Assembly (NCBI GenBank): GCA_000697055.1 | Contig: JNDT01002339.1 | Coordinates: 26,344 to 90,343, forward strand | Direction: 5' to 3' | DNA: 64,000 nucleotides | Source: Saksenaea vasiformis B4078 | Taxonomy: Eukaryota > Mucoromycota > Mucoromycetes > Mucorales > Saksenaeaceae | In this document: positions 1 to 12,500 of the stretch, piece after piece | Layout of the letters: every line of letters starts with the position of its first letter | Numbering within the stretch: the stretch's first letter is position 1 | Translations under genes and position numbers: made by a program | The notes under the pieces: generated by a model | What the model was told of the DNA's origin: nothing | What the model saw: the letters and a program-made list of their open reading frames with translations, nothing else | Database searches by the model: none

Positions 1-998
1 ATTTTTTTTATAAACATGATAATACAGCAGATTTTGTTCCCGCATTTACCTTCAGATTACGAAGACTCTAATCTCGACACAAAAAGAGCACCTCGCTATC
101 TTCCGCTTGAATACTCTACAGATTCGTGTCTTTTTTGATTTTTCATGATAGGCATTGTAACGACGGCAATCTGTAAAATCGAAAGCCTGCTGGTAGCTGA
201 CATTTGCATAAAGACTGATGTCAACTTCTTGTCAGTTATTGTACCTACACTTCCCTCGAGAAAGTCATCCGGTCTTTTTTGTTTTAGATCTCAGGAAAAA
301 TATTCATGGAGTTGATCTGCATTAACTCAAGATATACCGCATACAAAGGCCACCAATAATATAAAGATAAACGGAGCGATCTAAATAAATCCATACATTT
401 TGTCATACTTCGTGAGGAATCTGCAATTAGCTGTTACATACAGTGCAGATGGATCCTTCTACTTATTTTTTTTTTGGATGCGCTTTTCGAGAGCGTACCG
501 GAAAAGGCCAGCTCAACGTATTTGTTTACGATGATAGGCTAAACTAGTTACAGTGGACGGATCAGTGACATAGGTCAACCCACGATGTATACCTTTCCAG
601 CGCAGGTACACAGCAAGACAAAGAGATAGCAATCCCACCCTCGCCATATCTATTGCTGGCTCCACAGCGATGCTGCCAAAGAAAGAGGATTCCCTTCCAG
701 TCTTTGACCCGAAGCATTCTCATATCGCCAGTAACTTTGGCCTGGATATTGTCGCACACACACACACTGTGGTCCCTACTCGTTGGAGTGTAACACTACG
801 GTAAGCTCACGTCATATTAACTCAGTGACCAAACTAATTTCTGCCGGTAACTTTTCAGAGCTGGTGTACAATTTGCCATCCACGGTTGCAGACATGGAGC
901 TGTCAATGTTGTTGGAAGCTTTTCCACACCGATAAATTTGTCCTATAGATTCTAAGACAACACGTACAATTCCGCCTCTTTTAATACTTCCTTACCCA
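1..998. other. Gene-poor left edge
   Basis: I see no supportable gene here. There are only short open frames, AT-rich tracts, a T-run near 470 and a short CA repeat near 755-768. It precedes a decayed ORF and may contain that element's 5' flank, but no terminal repeat was recognised. Confidence 0.5.
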
Positions 999-2627
999 TT
1001 GGTTCCGCGAACTTATTCCCAACTTATGCCAAAACTACGGCGGAAAGCCAAACAAACGTACACGAACGTGGATCACATTCGCGTGCCGACCTTCAAAGAA
1101 CCGAACGTTCCAAGAAAGAGAAAGGCGGAAAATTATATCGGATTTGAAAGAGAACTCGTGGAGTTCCTCCAGCAAGCATCCCGAACTCGGTTGGAGGAGA
1201 TTGTCAAGCGTCGTATCCAACAGTTACAATATAAGAACAAGTCATTACTGACAATGAATATCATCTTATCTTTTAATCAAGCATCGCTAGCGGAGCAGTA
1301 ATAACCTACCAATAGTTAGGAATGTAATATAAAAATAAGTAGAGTGTTTCTATTGGTGTTTTCACACTCTTTTCCGTCAATGGAACGGTCTACAGTCTCG
1401 CTGTGCTCGCGTGTCTCTTTTGGTCTTTTCTACGAATATCACATCAGGAAACTTTTCCCAAAAAAGTATCCTAGGAAGGCAGACGAAAGGAACCCGAGCA
1501 AGGCAGCAGTGAAGAACTGGGAAAAAAGATTGCAGTGCTGAAAGACAGTTTAGTACATAGCAAAAGACTTCCCAGAGGCATATTGGAGGTGGTCAATGAA
1601 CTAGGAAATTACGAGCCATTGATGGCTCAACGGAGCATCAAACATTACCAAGTTGATGGAGTGCTGGAGTGGAGAAGCTTCGTGTCGAAAAACTTCGAGC
1701 AACTAGTGGCAACTATCCAGGACCAAGCGGAATCAGCCACTAGTGCCTCGGCACGAGAGGAAATCGGGTACGAAGGAAGATAATCTTGTGCCTCTACTTT
1801 GACTTGCACTGACCACATAGCAGAAATCTCGGCTGCTATTCGCGCAACTATGCTGGAATACGTAGCGCGTGGCTTTTGTATAGAAGACGGCAGGTTATTG
1901 TTAGATCAGCGAAGAAAAATTCTAAACTTTTAGTATTAATAGAGGTACGTCTGAACGAAGACCACCTCGACATTTGCAGCGTTTCCCTCTTGGACAAGAA
2001 TGGATGCATTCAAGTAGCCCCATTGCCGCAAAATCTGAAAGATATAATTTCGAAAAAAAGTTGTTCCTGACGATCTGAAGAAACTTTTTACCCAGGGATA
2101 TATACAGTTTCTCAGTTCGAGATACTTAACAGCTGCGTACAAAACAAGTACTAGTCAACGTGCACTATGGCAGGGGCTTCATATGGAATGTCTGGCAGAA
2201 TTTCCGAAGACCCAAAGAGGTCTATCGTTGAGCATTAGTAGCGCTGTGCAAGCATTCGCCAGTAATGTGCAGAACCTATGGGAAACCAATATTTTCCGCT
2301 CGGTCCTCAGCAATCTGCTACGAACGCTATTGCTAGTCCGTTTGGCTCCAGCCAGAGAAGCAAAGAGAAGAGAGGCAATTGAACGGGCTATCGCGGGAAA
2401 AGGAGCAAAAGAAGAAGGACCCCATGAAAGACTGGAGGAAAATAGGTAGCAACTACAAACGTGCATTGTGGAAGGAAAGAAAATACATGGCGCAGTGTAG
2501 ACGACGTCTTGGTGAAGTTGCAGACGACGAGTCATATGCCAGATGGTTGAGAAGAGCCCAGACCAGTGAAAAGAAAATAAGAGCGCTGACAATCTTATGC
2601 AACGAGAAAATAACTCAGGTACACTAG
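999..2627 (+). pseudogene. Decayed long ORF of unknown family, frameshifted at A-runs
   Basis: Successive open stretches on the plus strand follow one another in different frames: about 999-1301, 1344-1541, 1535-1783, 1806-1930, 1876-2070, 2090-2449 and 2379-2627. At least two switches fall exactly on adenine runs, near 1525 (the A-run of ...TGGGAAAAAAG) and near 2052-2058. Shifting frame by one base there continues sensible, lysine/arginine-rich protein across the join. One open reading of roughly 500 residues therefore seems to have been broken by single-base slips, with a stop near 1780. The deduced protein is basic at its start and has an Ala/Arg/Lys-rich helical end. I do not recognise the family. 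It could be a dead mobile-element gene, a true pseudogene, or an intact gene carrying homopolymer assembly errors. Confidence 0.45.
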
Positions 2628-5088
2628 CGCAAATTTATGTTCATCAAGTCTAAAAAATAATTTATAGACCGAGCAGCGTAAGAATTCGGACGATGCAGGC
2701 GTTTGTGATGAAGATATTGAAAAGGTAGCGTATAGAGTGCAGGCGGTGCTAAGTAAGCGAGGCCCCCAAAAAAAAACGATTGTGTTATTAATATGATCGT
2801 TATACTGTTTAAATATTTCATGGTACTTGCGGATAACAGCGGGATAGAAGAGTTCAGAGGTATCTTTAGATGATCTTTTGGGCGGATGTTCACAAATTTT
2901 GTAAACACGAAATCATTTTCTGATCGGAAAGATGACGAATAAATATGTAATGTCAGAGCAACCACCAGTGTTCAAAGAAAGACGGCTGATTGAAATAGAT
3001 CATCTGCCTGACGCTTCGAGCTGTCCAGTATCGAGGCAGGATGGGCCGAATTACGTTTTTAACATTTAGAGCTGTCAGTTATCCGTTTTCATTTGACTCG
3101 CTTGCCGTGATATAAGCTCATTCGCAGCGGTTGTACGAGTTGTGCTGGGCGAAGGTTTTGCGCTCTTCAATCAGGTCCGTTCCTCGTCGTTCCCGAAAAG
3201 GTTTTGCAGCTTCACTCTGCAACAACTGCGACGTTATTAGCGGCGACTTCCGGTTGCGACTAGTTTAGGTCAGGTAGCTGGTCTCAAATTTCCAGTGCCC
3301 AAGAAAAGACGCCACGGCGACACCCATATTTCCAACTGCAGAACTTGTTGATGGCCAACTTCAGAGACACATCGGCCGATGTCTTGTCTAGAATGTCCAT
3401 CGCAGCGTAGAATCTTTCAATGGAGAATGCTTTTGTAATTCTCTTTTGAGATATTGTCATGGCGACGTGCTCATGAAGAGAAAGCGTGGGGAAACTCCAA
3501 GCAGGGATCTGAAGTGACTTGCTCTGTTTCACCAACGCAAGACAAAGGAAAATCCTACTGGCCCCCTAAACGAACGTCCTATAGCATTTGGCGAGAGCGC
3601 CGGGGAGTCTCGCGCATAATTTCTTATGATAATTCTAAATGAACTTCGCGTCTTTGGAGAGATAAATTTGCGCTAAGAAAATATTCAATATGCGTCGTTT
3701 GCACAAAGGCTTTTACTTATATGGAATGAGATAGGTCTCTTCAATAAGTCCAAAATTTATTCAAGCATCATGAAAAGGTACTCATGACTAGGCTGAGCAA
3801 GATAACGCTTATTTAGTTGAGTGATGAGTGCAGGACACCACCGCAGCAAAGACGGTTCGAGAGCAGAGGTCATGCGCGCTGAACGATAGACAAAAGAACA
3901 TGAGAGATCCTGGATACGTAACAAAGAGTTGACATCCTTACTGGGGACGTTAAAGGAGTAAAACAGAGCCAAAGAATAAAAGGGAAAAAAAGTGTTTCCT
4001 GAAATATGCCATCACTTCTCATTATCCGTTGTATGAAACAAAATAATCCTATCTTTCAACAATGGAATCATGTTTCTGACACATACCATTTGCAAGAAAT
4101 AATAAGAACCCAATCACTGATACACCATCTGCATGAGACGATAGGACTATCATGGACACGTTTTCTACATGAGACAAAAAACCATCTTTAACACGAGGCA
4201 GTCGAGTTCTATCTTGCAACTCGTCTTTTGCACGAGACGAAGGAACACTGTCTCTGGCTCATCTTTTGTCTCAGATATCAATGGCATGAACGTAACATGG
4301 AGAAGTACGACACGCAAATCATAGCATTGAATGAACGTAAAAAGACAAGCTTCAAAGCACAAAAGTTTATCCGGAAATGACCCAATAACTTCAAATGGAC
4401 GCAAAACCATAGGAACATCCAGCATTTGATAGAAAGCCGTGTCAGATGAAGGGAGGTAGTGGGTATGTAAGAGGGGAATGACCTTTTTCCAGCTACTGTT
4501 GCTACGACCATGGTATGTACTTCGATTGAGTACATATGCAGTATGCTTCATTATTTTTCCTCGTTTAGTTTGCATGACCTGCGCTCGGAATCGTCCTGAC
4601 TGCATACACAGCTTTGTTAATTGATTAAGTAAATGCTTGCTACGCTCTCCGACATCAAGAGGATCACTTGGCTTGTCTGGAAGAGCATTCAGCTCATATT
4701 ACTGCGAAAGATTGTCCCGGATGGATGGCCCTGATATGCAATGAGTTTTGCATTGACAAGATCGGTTGTTTGAAAAATGAAGATACGGATTTCTCTAACA
4801 TGATCAAGAACTGCATGAGGAATACTTCTTGGTTATAGACACAAGTCGTACACAAATTTCATTCGGGATATGCATGGATTGCGTCTGTCATCTGCAGGAC
4901 AAAAGATTTGCAGACATTACGGAGTTGACCTCGAATCCTGTGTAGTTGCTCTGCTTGTGACAGCATTCGCAATATCATGCCGACTTTTCTGTCGGTGTGA
5001 AGGGTGTGATTTACTCATGTCATTTCACATTCTTCTTTCTCATGACCTCGTTGCGTCGGCAAGATGAAAGCTGTAAGATGCCATAGTG
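2628..5088. other. Gene-poor interval
   Basis: No gene could be supported. A 146-codon open frame on the minus strand (4165-4605) overlaps another minus frame (4278-4535); neither has a domain I recognise. Between about 4130 and 4245 a 14-base theme resembling CACGAGACGA recurs four times in imperfect form (near 4131, 4169, 4192 and 4232) at irregular spacing. The last few hundred bases should hold the promoter of the downstream CK2 beta gene. Confidence 0.4.
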
Positions 5089-6050
5089 ATGTACCAAACG
5101 GTTATAACTCGCCTGCTAGGTGGTTCTTCTTCCTCATCGTCAAGCACCCACCATTCTGACCAGGGCTGGATCAGTCAGTTTTGTTCCTGGAATGGTCATC
5201 AGTTCTATCTCGAGGTTCCGGATTATTTCATCGATGACCACTTCAACTTGACCGGTCTCTCAGCCCTTATACCAGATTACGAGCAAGCATTAGGAATGAT
5301 TTTGGACACGGAAGCGGAATCATGTGAAGAAGAATCACCTTCAGAAGCGTTGGGTGATGCTAATGGTAATCATGACGCCGATGAGAACGACGACGGTTTT
5401 TGGAAAGAACAACGCACACCACGAACGCCGGAAACTGATCAGATTGTGATTGGTTTGTCCGCTGTCAAGCTGTATGGGTTAATCCATCGACGTTATCTAC
5501 TAACTAGTCAAGGCCAACGCATCATGGCAGAGAGATACGCCACTGGACATTTTGGCTGCTGCCCACGCGTCTATTGTGGCAGATCTCCTGTTTTGCCGTG
5601 TGGTCGGTCGGACGAACTGGGAAAAGACTGTGTGCGACTTTACTGTCCGCGTTGTATGGATCTGTATAGCCCCGAAAATCCAAAGCTTGAATGTGTCGAT
5701 GGTAAGACAGGTGAATAACCTTTCCTACATATTCACTTTTATTGGTAAAAGGAGCCCATTTTGGTACTACCTATCTCCATCTGTTATTTTTGACCTATCC
5801 CCAACTCATACCAGCACCCAAGAGCCATATCTATCAACCAAAAATATTTGGCTTTCGCGTCAGTGAGCTCTCTACAACCGGATCTCGGATGCAGTGGCTG
5901 CGAAAACGCCCGCTGGAGTACCTAGACTTTGACAGTGACAGTAATGATGACGGTTGTACTGATGAAGACGATGCTGATGACATGGATGATGGCCTGGTAG
6001 TGTACGATGAAATGGTCGGCCAGGTAAACACAGAAGAACTGCGTCCCTGA
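5089..6050 (+). CDS. CKB1: Casein kinase II regulatory (beta) subunit
   Basis: This is the regulatory subunit that dimerises and binds two CK2 catalytic subunits, a constitutive nuclear and cytosolic Ser/Thr kinase. Exon 1 is 5089-5701, the intron 5702-5751 (50 bp, GT-AG) and exon 2 5752-6050, giving 303 residues. The hallmarks are clear: WISQFC near the start, FNLTGL, LYGLIHRRY, and the zinc ribbon CPRVYC...CPRC that forms the dimer interface. The spliced DGAHFGTTY and IFGFRV match the family's C-terminal half. A GTG codon sits directly upstream, so I chose the first ATG at 5089; a further 5' exon is possible. Compared with the roughly 215-residue animal protein, it has a polyserine N-terminus, a longer acidic loop before LYGLIH and a strongly acidic tail rich in Asp after residue 265. 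Confidence 0.93.
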
Positions 6051-6501
6051 AAAACCCATTGCTTGACAATCTGCTGATATCTTCCTAATTATAAAAAACC
6101 ACACCGTAGTCAGTTCCATCGGAACCAGTAGCAGAAAACCTCAATCCGATAGAAGATCTAACGAGGCAGACAGAAGATTGGCGGATAGGAGATTCTGGAT
6201 TGAATCAGCTCTTCCGGCGGTTTTTATAACATAATGCTTCTCCCCCTTGGTCTTTAGATGTAGTTACTGTTATTACTGTTATTGATGATGATGCTATGGA
6301 AATATGCGCAAGCTGTCAACTGCGCAATGCTGCAGCAGTAGCTTTGCGGTCGAAGAAAATATTGCTTTTTTAAAAAAGAAAAAAGTGTACGGAGACCTAT
6401 GCATGTGTTGCTTGCAGACAGTGGAAAAGATCCCCCTTCTCCTTTTTTCTTTGTTTTCGTCGTGTGCGAGTGTGATGGGAGTCGTTACGTTGCGCATTGT
6501 T

Positions 6502-7020
6502 CTATCGTCGGGCTTCTAATTCTTTTATGAGGGTATCGAGATGGCTACCATGACTATAATGACAGTATCCCATCGCGACGCTCCATTGCCAGATCATTTT
6601 GCGACGTCTGTGCTTGTTTCGAAGCCAGTACCGGCTCAAGGGAAGCTTATTATAGTTCATACCGTCTCGATACAGGGGTACTGAGCATGTAAGGGTTGCA
6701 GTCGACGTGTCTGACAAGGTTGAAGGCTTCTCTTGTTCAATTGAGGCATGTATATGTGGCTGGATAAGAGGGAGAGATGAAAGATTGGTAGAATGCATTA
6801 CTGGCTGAGGTAACATCATTGGCGTCTCTTTCTCCAAGCATGTGATCTGCCTCCACAGAGACCGTAACCTTTGACGTTCAACATGATAAATCTGCTTTCG
6901 TCTTTTTTGACAACGCCAGTATACAAATCGACACAGGTACACGCATCCATAGAATAGTGCAAGGATAGACGCAAAAATAAGGACATGGCACGTCGATACG
7001 CCAAGTCGATCCTCATCCAT
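6502..7020 (-). CDS. Small single-pass membrane protein, unknown function
   Basis: An uninterrupted frame encodes about 172 residues from ATG at 7020; the longer version begins at a GTG. After a short acidic N-terminus (MDEDRLG) there is one hydrophobic segment at about residues 10-30 (VLIFASILALFYGCVYL). A dense basic stretch (CQKRRKQ) follows and a second basic patch (NKHRRRK) lies nearer the C-terminus. By the positive-inside rule the long C-terminal part should be cytosolic. I do not recognise a family. It lies convergent to CK2 beta, with about 450 bases between their stops. Length, the clean membrane segment and codon continuity support a real gene, but no homology does. Confidence 0.5.
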   Translation of the reverse strand: MDEDRLGVSTCHVLIFASILALFYGCVYLCRFVYWRCQKRRKQIYHVERQRLRSLWRQITCLEKETPMMLPQPVMHSTNLSSLPLIQPHIHASIEQEKPSTLSDTSTATLTCSVPLYRDGMNYNKLPLSRYWLRNKHRRRKMIWQWSVAMGYCHYSHGSHLDTLIKELEARR

Positions 7021-9504
7021 TGCAATGTATTCCGTCTTCACTATTGAAAGAAGAGAACGTTATAGAAAACAGGAACAAATACCACCTCAAATATATTGTC
7101 CTGTCAAGCCTTTTTTTACGTCTAATCACTAGGTTAATTTAAAATTTAGGGATAAAGACAAAACTTGTCACCGGTGGCGGAGGCCGTGAAGCTGCTCGGG
7201 CAAACAGACGGAAATTTAGTATGATGCGCATCATTTCATGCAGACTGTATACAACCGATAGAAGCTCCGATTTAGCAGCTAAACAATGACGAGAAAAGCG
7301 TAGAGAAATAAAGAAATGAACGATCACAAGAGGATTCTTGATATAATGGATAGAGTAGATTCGCACACGATAGTCATGTTCAGAACGTGGGTGTATTCCA
7401 TTTATCCCCGGCCAATTAGAATGGCAGGGAAAAAAAAATTCAAATATTCTGCAAACGTGGGTTAATCTACCCCAACTGTTGTTTCCTATTTGAAACGCTC
7501 TCATTGATGTACATGAAATAGGTTATACTTGAAAATTAAATTTTGTTAGCACCACTCATATGCGGGTGGGCGTCCTGATTTGCAAAGTAAAGGAGGAATA
7601 TCCGGGGTAGACTGTTGTTCAGATGCCACCCGACTAGTTGGATCTTTTAACCTAACCTGTCCCTAGCTCACTAGGGTTACTTAGAGAGGAAGGATCGTAT
7701 ATCCAAGGCTCAGACTTTACAACTGATCTTCCGACTAAGCCTAACGATTTTGTGCATAATCCAGCACCACAGGAACTAATGCAATGCGTACTGACCTTGT
7801 ACCATTCTAATACACGATCTGATCGTAAAGAAAGATAGGTTGTCCACGAATTTACCAAATCAGTATTGAGGCTTTGCAGCACATCAAAATAGAAAAAGAT
7901 GCAGCTTGTAACTTTACGTCCCTTTATGACAACTTGGCGTCTATTCTAAAAGAACCTTGCTCTGGGAAAACATGCTCTTCTACATTGACCCAATGCCCGT
8001 GTTTGCACGCTAAGCTTTTTTGTGCTGCGTTCTATGTCAAAACTGGCACCCGTTGTCTGAGATAGAACAAGACTTTGGACAACAGGATGGAATGAGCATA
8101 TAAGGGGAGACCAGCTACAAACTTTCTTTTTTAGCAATTCGATGTGCAGCAAATCCATCTGGTAAACGAAAAAACATAGACATAGAGAAAAACTTGCGAA
8201 GGTTATCTAACTGTATGACTCCAGAGTGTCTGAGCATGAAGTCAGGGGTTTTAAGTATGATGGCATTGCCTTTAATAAAGGTAACCATGACGGCAACGAG
8301 CATCGACCATTAATATTATGTCTTGGTGAAATGCGTGAATCTTTGAAAAAGGTATATCCAGGCACAAGTGGCGGGTCGCCTTCGGGCTAAGCAGAAGATA
8401 TCGACCTATCATTTTACTTATTAACCATGATCTTATGCGCCGCTCCAATGAATTTTACGTCCATGGCAGGGACAAGGTTCAAGCAAGTCATATTACAATC
8501 TTTCTGCCGTGATTTCGTATGCGAAGTACATATGTTTGTTTTCTTTTCGGCACAAGATTGATTCTTTCTGAACTCAAAACTTATTTAGAGCATTGCAAAA
8601 CATATTTCGAACGAAGCAGATTTTCCCGATTATCCTAAGTAACGGCTAAGGGATGCTCGTGACCTAGGGCGTGGACAGAGAGTCTGTACCACTGTGAAGG
8701 AGCGCACCCATGCAGAACTGTGCCTGAGAAAAAGCCTACAACTCTTCCCCCAAAAAAATACGGAAAGAATACATTGACCATGAGATGTATTTGGAAAGTT
8801 TCCTGGCTGACTGACTGCAGACAAAAGAATTTCCATTTTAAACAAGACAATCCATTTCCTATTATGGAATACAAGTACATAAACAGCAATGTAACACTTC
8901 TGACAAGTCTGCGGTCTGGCGTATCACACCACTCATCATTTACTGAATCTCAACGATATAGCTTAGTTACAGGTAGTGCGTTCGATTACCTTTGACTTCC
9001 ATAAATATGCAATTTAAAAAAAGCGATCCGAGCATAATGCATTGAGCTTAGCGAGGGGAATCCTTCCATGCATGGCTAGATACAAATGCGCGAGTTATCG
9101 TCATAACGTGGAAGTGCGCACGCGCTTACATAACTTCCTTTCATGCAAATGATCCCGTCATTAAACAATAATAGTAAAATGATTCCTGCATCTTGTTACT
9201 TCGTTCGGCATGGAATAAACAGTAATCAACTGCATGAATCAAAGCTTTTAGCCGATTCTTTTTTTAATCTCTCTCCAGTCTCTTCCTTTTTTTTTTTCTC
9301 TCTGCAGCGAGAGGTCTTTTATAATATATCAGTATAACTACACCTTAGGGCGGACAGTATTTAGCAAAATGCAAAACATGTCCCCTCCAATAAAATGCTT
9401 AAACTATAATACAACCCAAGCAGGTGCAATCCAAATGTTAGATTTGATTAATTGATCTAATAAACAGGATGAATAATGAACACCACTTCGACCCGCGCCA
9501 CACG
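7021..9504. other. Gene-poor interval between membrane protein and NOT1
   Basis: A 121-codon open frame on the minus strand (7139-7504, starting at a true ATG) is the longest candidate, but it has no recognisable motif and an odd aromatic-rich composition. Other frames (7652-7882, 8115-8303, 8635-8995) overlap each other on both strands and look like chance. The T-rich segment near 9262-9300 lies beyond the NOT1 3' end. No RNA gene or terminal repeat was found. Confidence 0.4.
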
Positions 9505-12500
9505 TTACCTGGAAACGCTTTCGAACAAACGTTCAATATCGGTAGCGCAACGCGTGAACGCATGGTTCCAAAAGTTGTACCGTGGGTTCTTGATAAGTTC
9601 GATAAAAGTAATTAGAAGACCCCACGGGTGAGGACGATTGACGATTAAGCGTTCCAACAGGACACGAGTGATCTGTTCCTTCACAATTTCCTTATTGCTT
9701 TCCGCAAAGAGGTAGAGAAGAACACAGCTGAAGTAGTGTGTATGGCTGTTAGGGTATCGCAGCTGGTTCGCAATCGCACTCAGGAACAAATAGCGTCCTA
9801 TAGTCAAAGGCCTCAGAAAAAATCGTCGCATCTTTGGGATTAGTGACTTACCCTCCGTATCCAATTCGTTCAACAAGTGCTGGAAGATCTCCATGGGTGC
9901 ACCCTGGTTCACTGGAATACCCTGCGTGTTTCCAGCGACACCGGTGTAGAATACAAGGGCGTTGATCAGTGGCACATTGTATTTCGTCGCAGCACTGTAT
10001 ACGTCCTTGCGATTCCCGTCTGCCAGCAGTTTGTTGGGCAATTCGGATACAAATTCGCTCGGTGTTCGCGATTCTAAATAGGCATCTATTTCTGCCTTAA
10101 AGTCATTTGGTCGTAACGGTGCGATGTAGTCAGACAAGATGCGAGGCGACTGATTAATTTCAGGAAGAAGGTCAACCTTCAGATTGGGTGTGAAAGGGTC
10201 TGGCAGGCGCATGTTACGGGGGAAGGCGCTCAAAATAAGGTTGCGCAGTTGGATGCATGAAGCTGGAATCACATCACAGAAACTGTAGTGATAATCACAC
10301 AGGAATTCGGGGAAATCGTGAAGCAAAACCAGTAGCACTCGCAAAGTGCCACGATACAGCATTCGTGTCGTATCTCTGAGTTCCACGTTACGCAAGAATG
10401 GAACCAAGAATTGGAACAGACAGTTCAACAGCTGCTGGAAATTGGGCCATCCCTATCCAGAAAAGTGTTGAGTCATCAAATGGAGGGTTGTAACATCATT
10501 TTACCTTTTGGTTATCTGTTAGGAGCAGTTTTGGCATAAACAAGCGGTGTGACATGAGTTGAAGCCATGCAAATGTGAATCCAGGAAATTGTGAGGGACG
10601 AAGAGTATAGAACGTATTGCTCAAAGTAGTGAGCATGGGGATGTATACAGACTGAAGTTGCTGTTCCGACGAGTGCAGATCGCTCAGCAAGCTGGTGAAT
10701 AAGCGTAAGAACGGTCGCTGGTTGAATTGTTGCTGTCGCTGCTCATGGTGCTGTGCAAGAATCAGCACAATCACCGAGAGAACGTCGGAAAATTGCTTCA
10801 ATCGAACGTTGTTATGGTTCACGTTTGCACTGTCCATTGGTAGCTTTATAAGTCCAACAATCAGCTTTGACAAGGCGTCCATTGGTTGATAGGCTAAACC
10901 AGGGGATTGTCCAGGGAGTTGTTTGTATTTGATCGCATGTTCAATGGAGACTTCGAGACACACACGATAAAACAACATGGATACATCTTCCACCTTGAAA
11001 ATATTATGCTGTGCAAGTTGCATTAGGAACGAAGTCTGTGCTTTTCCAGATGTTGTTGGATGCTGATACAGTCGAACCCACTCAGTAAACATGTACTGGA
11101 GCTGATCACGAAGTCCTGCTTCTTCATTTTGAACGTCTTCCAGAGGGTTTTGAGATCGTCTACGCATCTCTTCCATGAGCACCAGCACGCTTTCTGGAAC
11201 ATTGCCCCGCAATCTACCCAGCGCCTCCAAGGATGCCATAAACTCCTGACGTGTGGCTAGAGGGTTGTCATCAAACACACAGGCGCGAATCAATCGTGCT
11301 GTGAAGTCGATGGCACTGGGACGTCCGCTGTTGATGAGAATCGCTAGCTCTTGGTCTTGCTCTGGCAAATTGATCAAGCCGGCCTTGATCAACGCAACTG
11401 TCACCGGCACATTGTACTTACGCTCGTCATCCGCATGCGTAAGCCATGAAGTCACCAGTGTCGCGACATTAGGGGAAACTTCGCAGAGTTTTTCAAGAAG
11501 AACAACGTACATCTCTCTCGCCAATTGTGTCTCGCTCTTGTACAGCAATTGAACAACTTTCTGAGCAAAGTTTCGTGCAGTTTCCACTTTATCAAAACTG
11601 GAGACTGCCATCAGAGTGATGTGGCGGATGATTTCGCGGATGCTGTGTTGCTGTGGAAGTGCAGCAAAGTTTGGAACGTTGGTGTGGTTACCGAGTTTAT
11701 CGAGTTCGAAGATAAGCTGTGGGAATCGATCGACCGACTGATGTGTGCCTACACCCGGCATACTATCGAAGCCCATGCCAGCGTTTGCTCCATAGCCATA
11801 TGTAAAACCTGCATCTGGTCGAGCCAAGCGAGCAACTCTTTCAACATCGAACATTTGGTTACTTGGTGGTGGCACTCTCGAAATCCTTGCAAAGTCATCA
11901 TAAACACGCAGTTGAGGAGGCTGAAGCCCGTTTGGCTTGGCACGGAGCGGTTCAGGTAAGGTGACTGGGTATCGCGGCATGGAGAAAATATCCATGTCGA
12001 TGTAAGGCTGACCAGGATGCTGTTCGCGATGTTTCTTGCGGCTAGCAAAAGCATTCATCATTGCCTCGTCAACCTCAACCATTGCTTTATCCATGGCTGC
12101 CTTCTCAATCACGGCACACACCAATTCTAGATTGTCAGCCACAGTCAGAAGGATTGCCTGCTCTGCTGAAGTCTATCGTAGGCCACGTAGTCAGTTCAAG
12201 TATCAGCACACTATAGATAACACTTACATCAGCCAATCCGTTGGCCACAAAGATATTGCGCAAATTCGTGACCATGCTAAGTCGCAAAGGTTCCTTGCAA
12301 GTCACCATAGCTAGACTGCCGGCCAAATTCTGGGCCATCAAGTGCGCTGCCTTTCTCATCTTGTTCTCGTCCGACTCCATAGCAAAATCTTTTGCAACCA
12401 GCTCGCGAGTGGAAACAGCCGCAATAGCAACCGAACGTTCCACAACTGGTTCAATGATCTAAAGAAACATGTAAGCTAGGATGAACAACCTATTGAAATA

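Noticed and set aside
4130..4245. Four CACGAGACGA-like copies, possible CRISPR-like or minisatellite array
   Set aside because: Copies are imperfect and irregularly spaced, and the genome is eukaryotic; no array is supported.
5834..6119. Three overlapping minus-strand ORFs
   Set aside because: They are shadows of the acidic Asp-codon-rich CK2 beta C-terminus.
9877..12462. Several plus-strand ORFs across NOT1
   Set aside because: All are antisense to NOT1 exons that carry clear domain matches.
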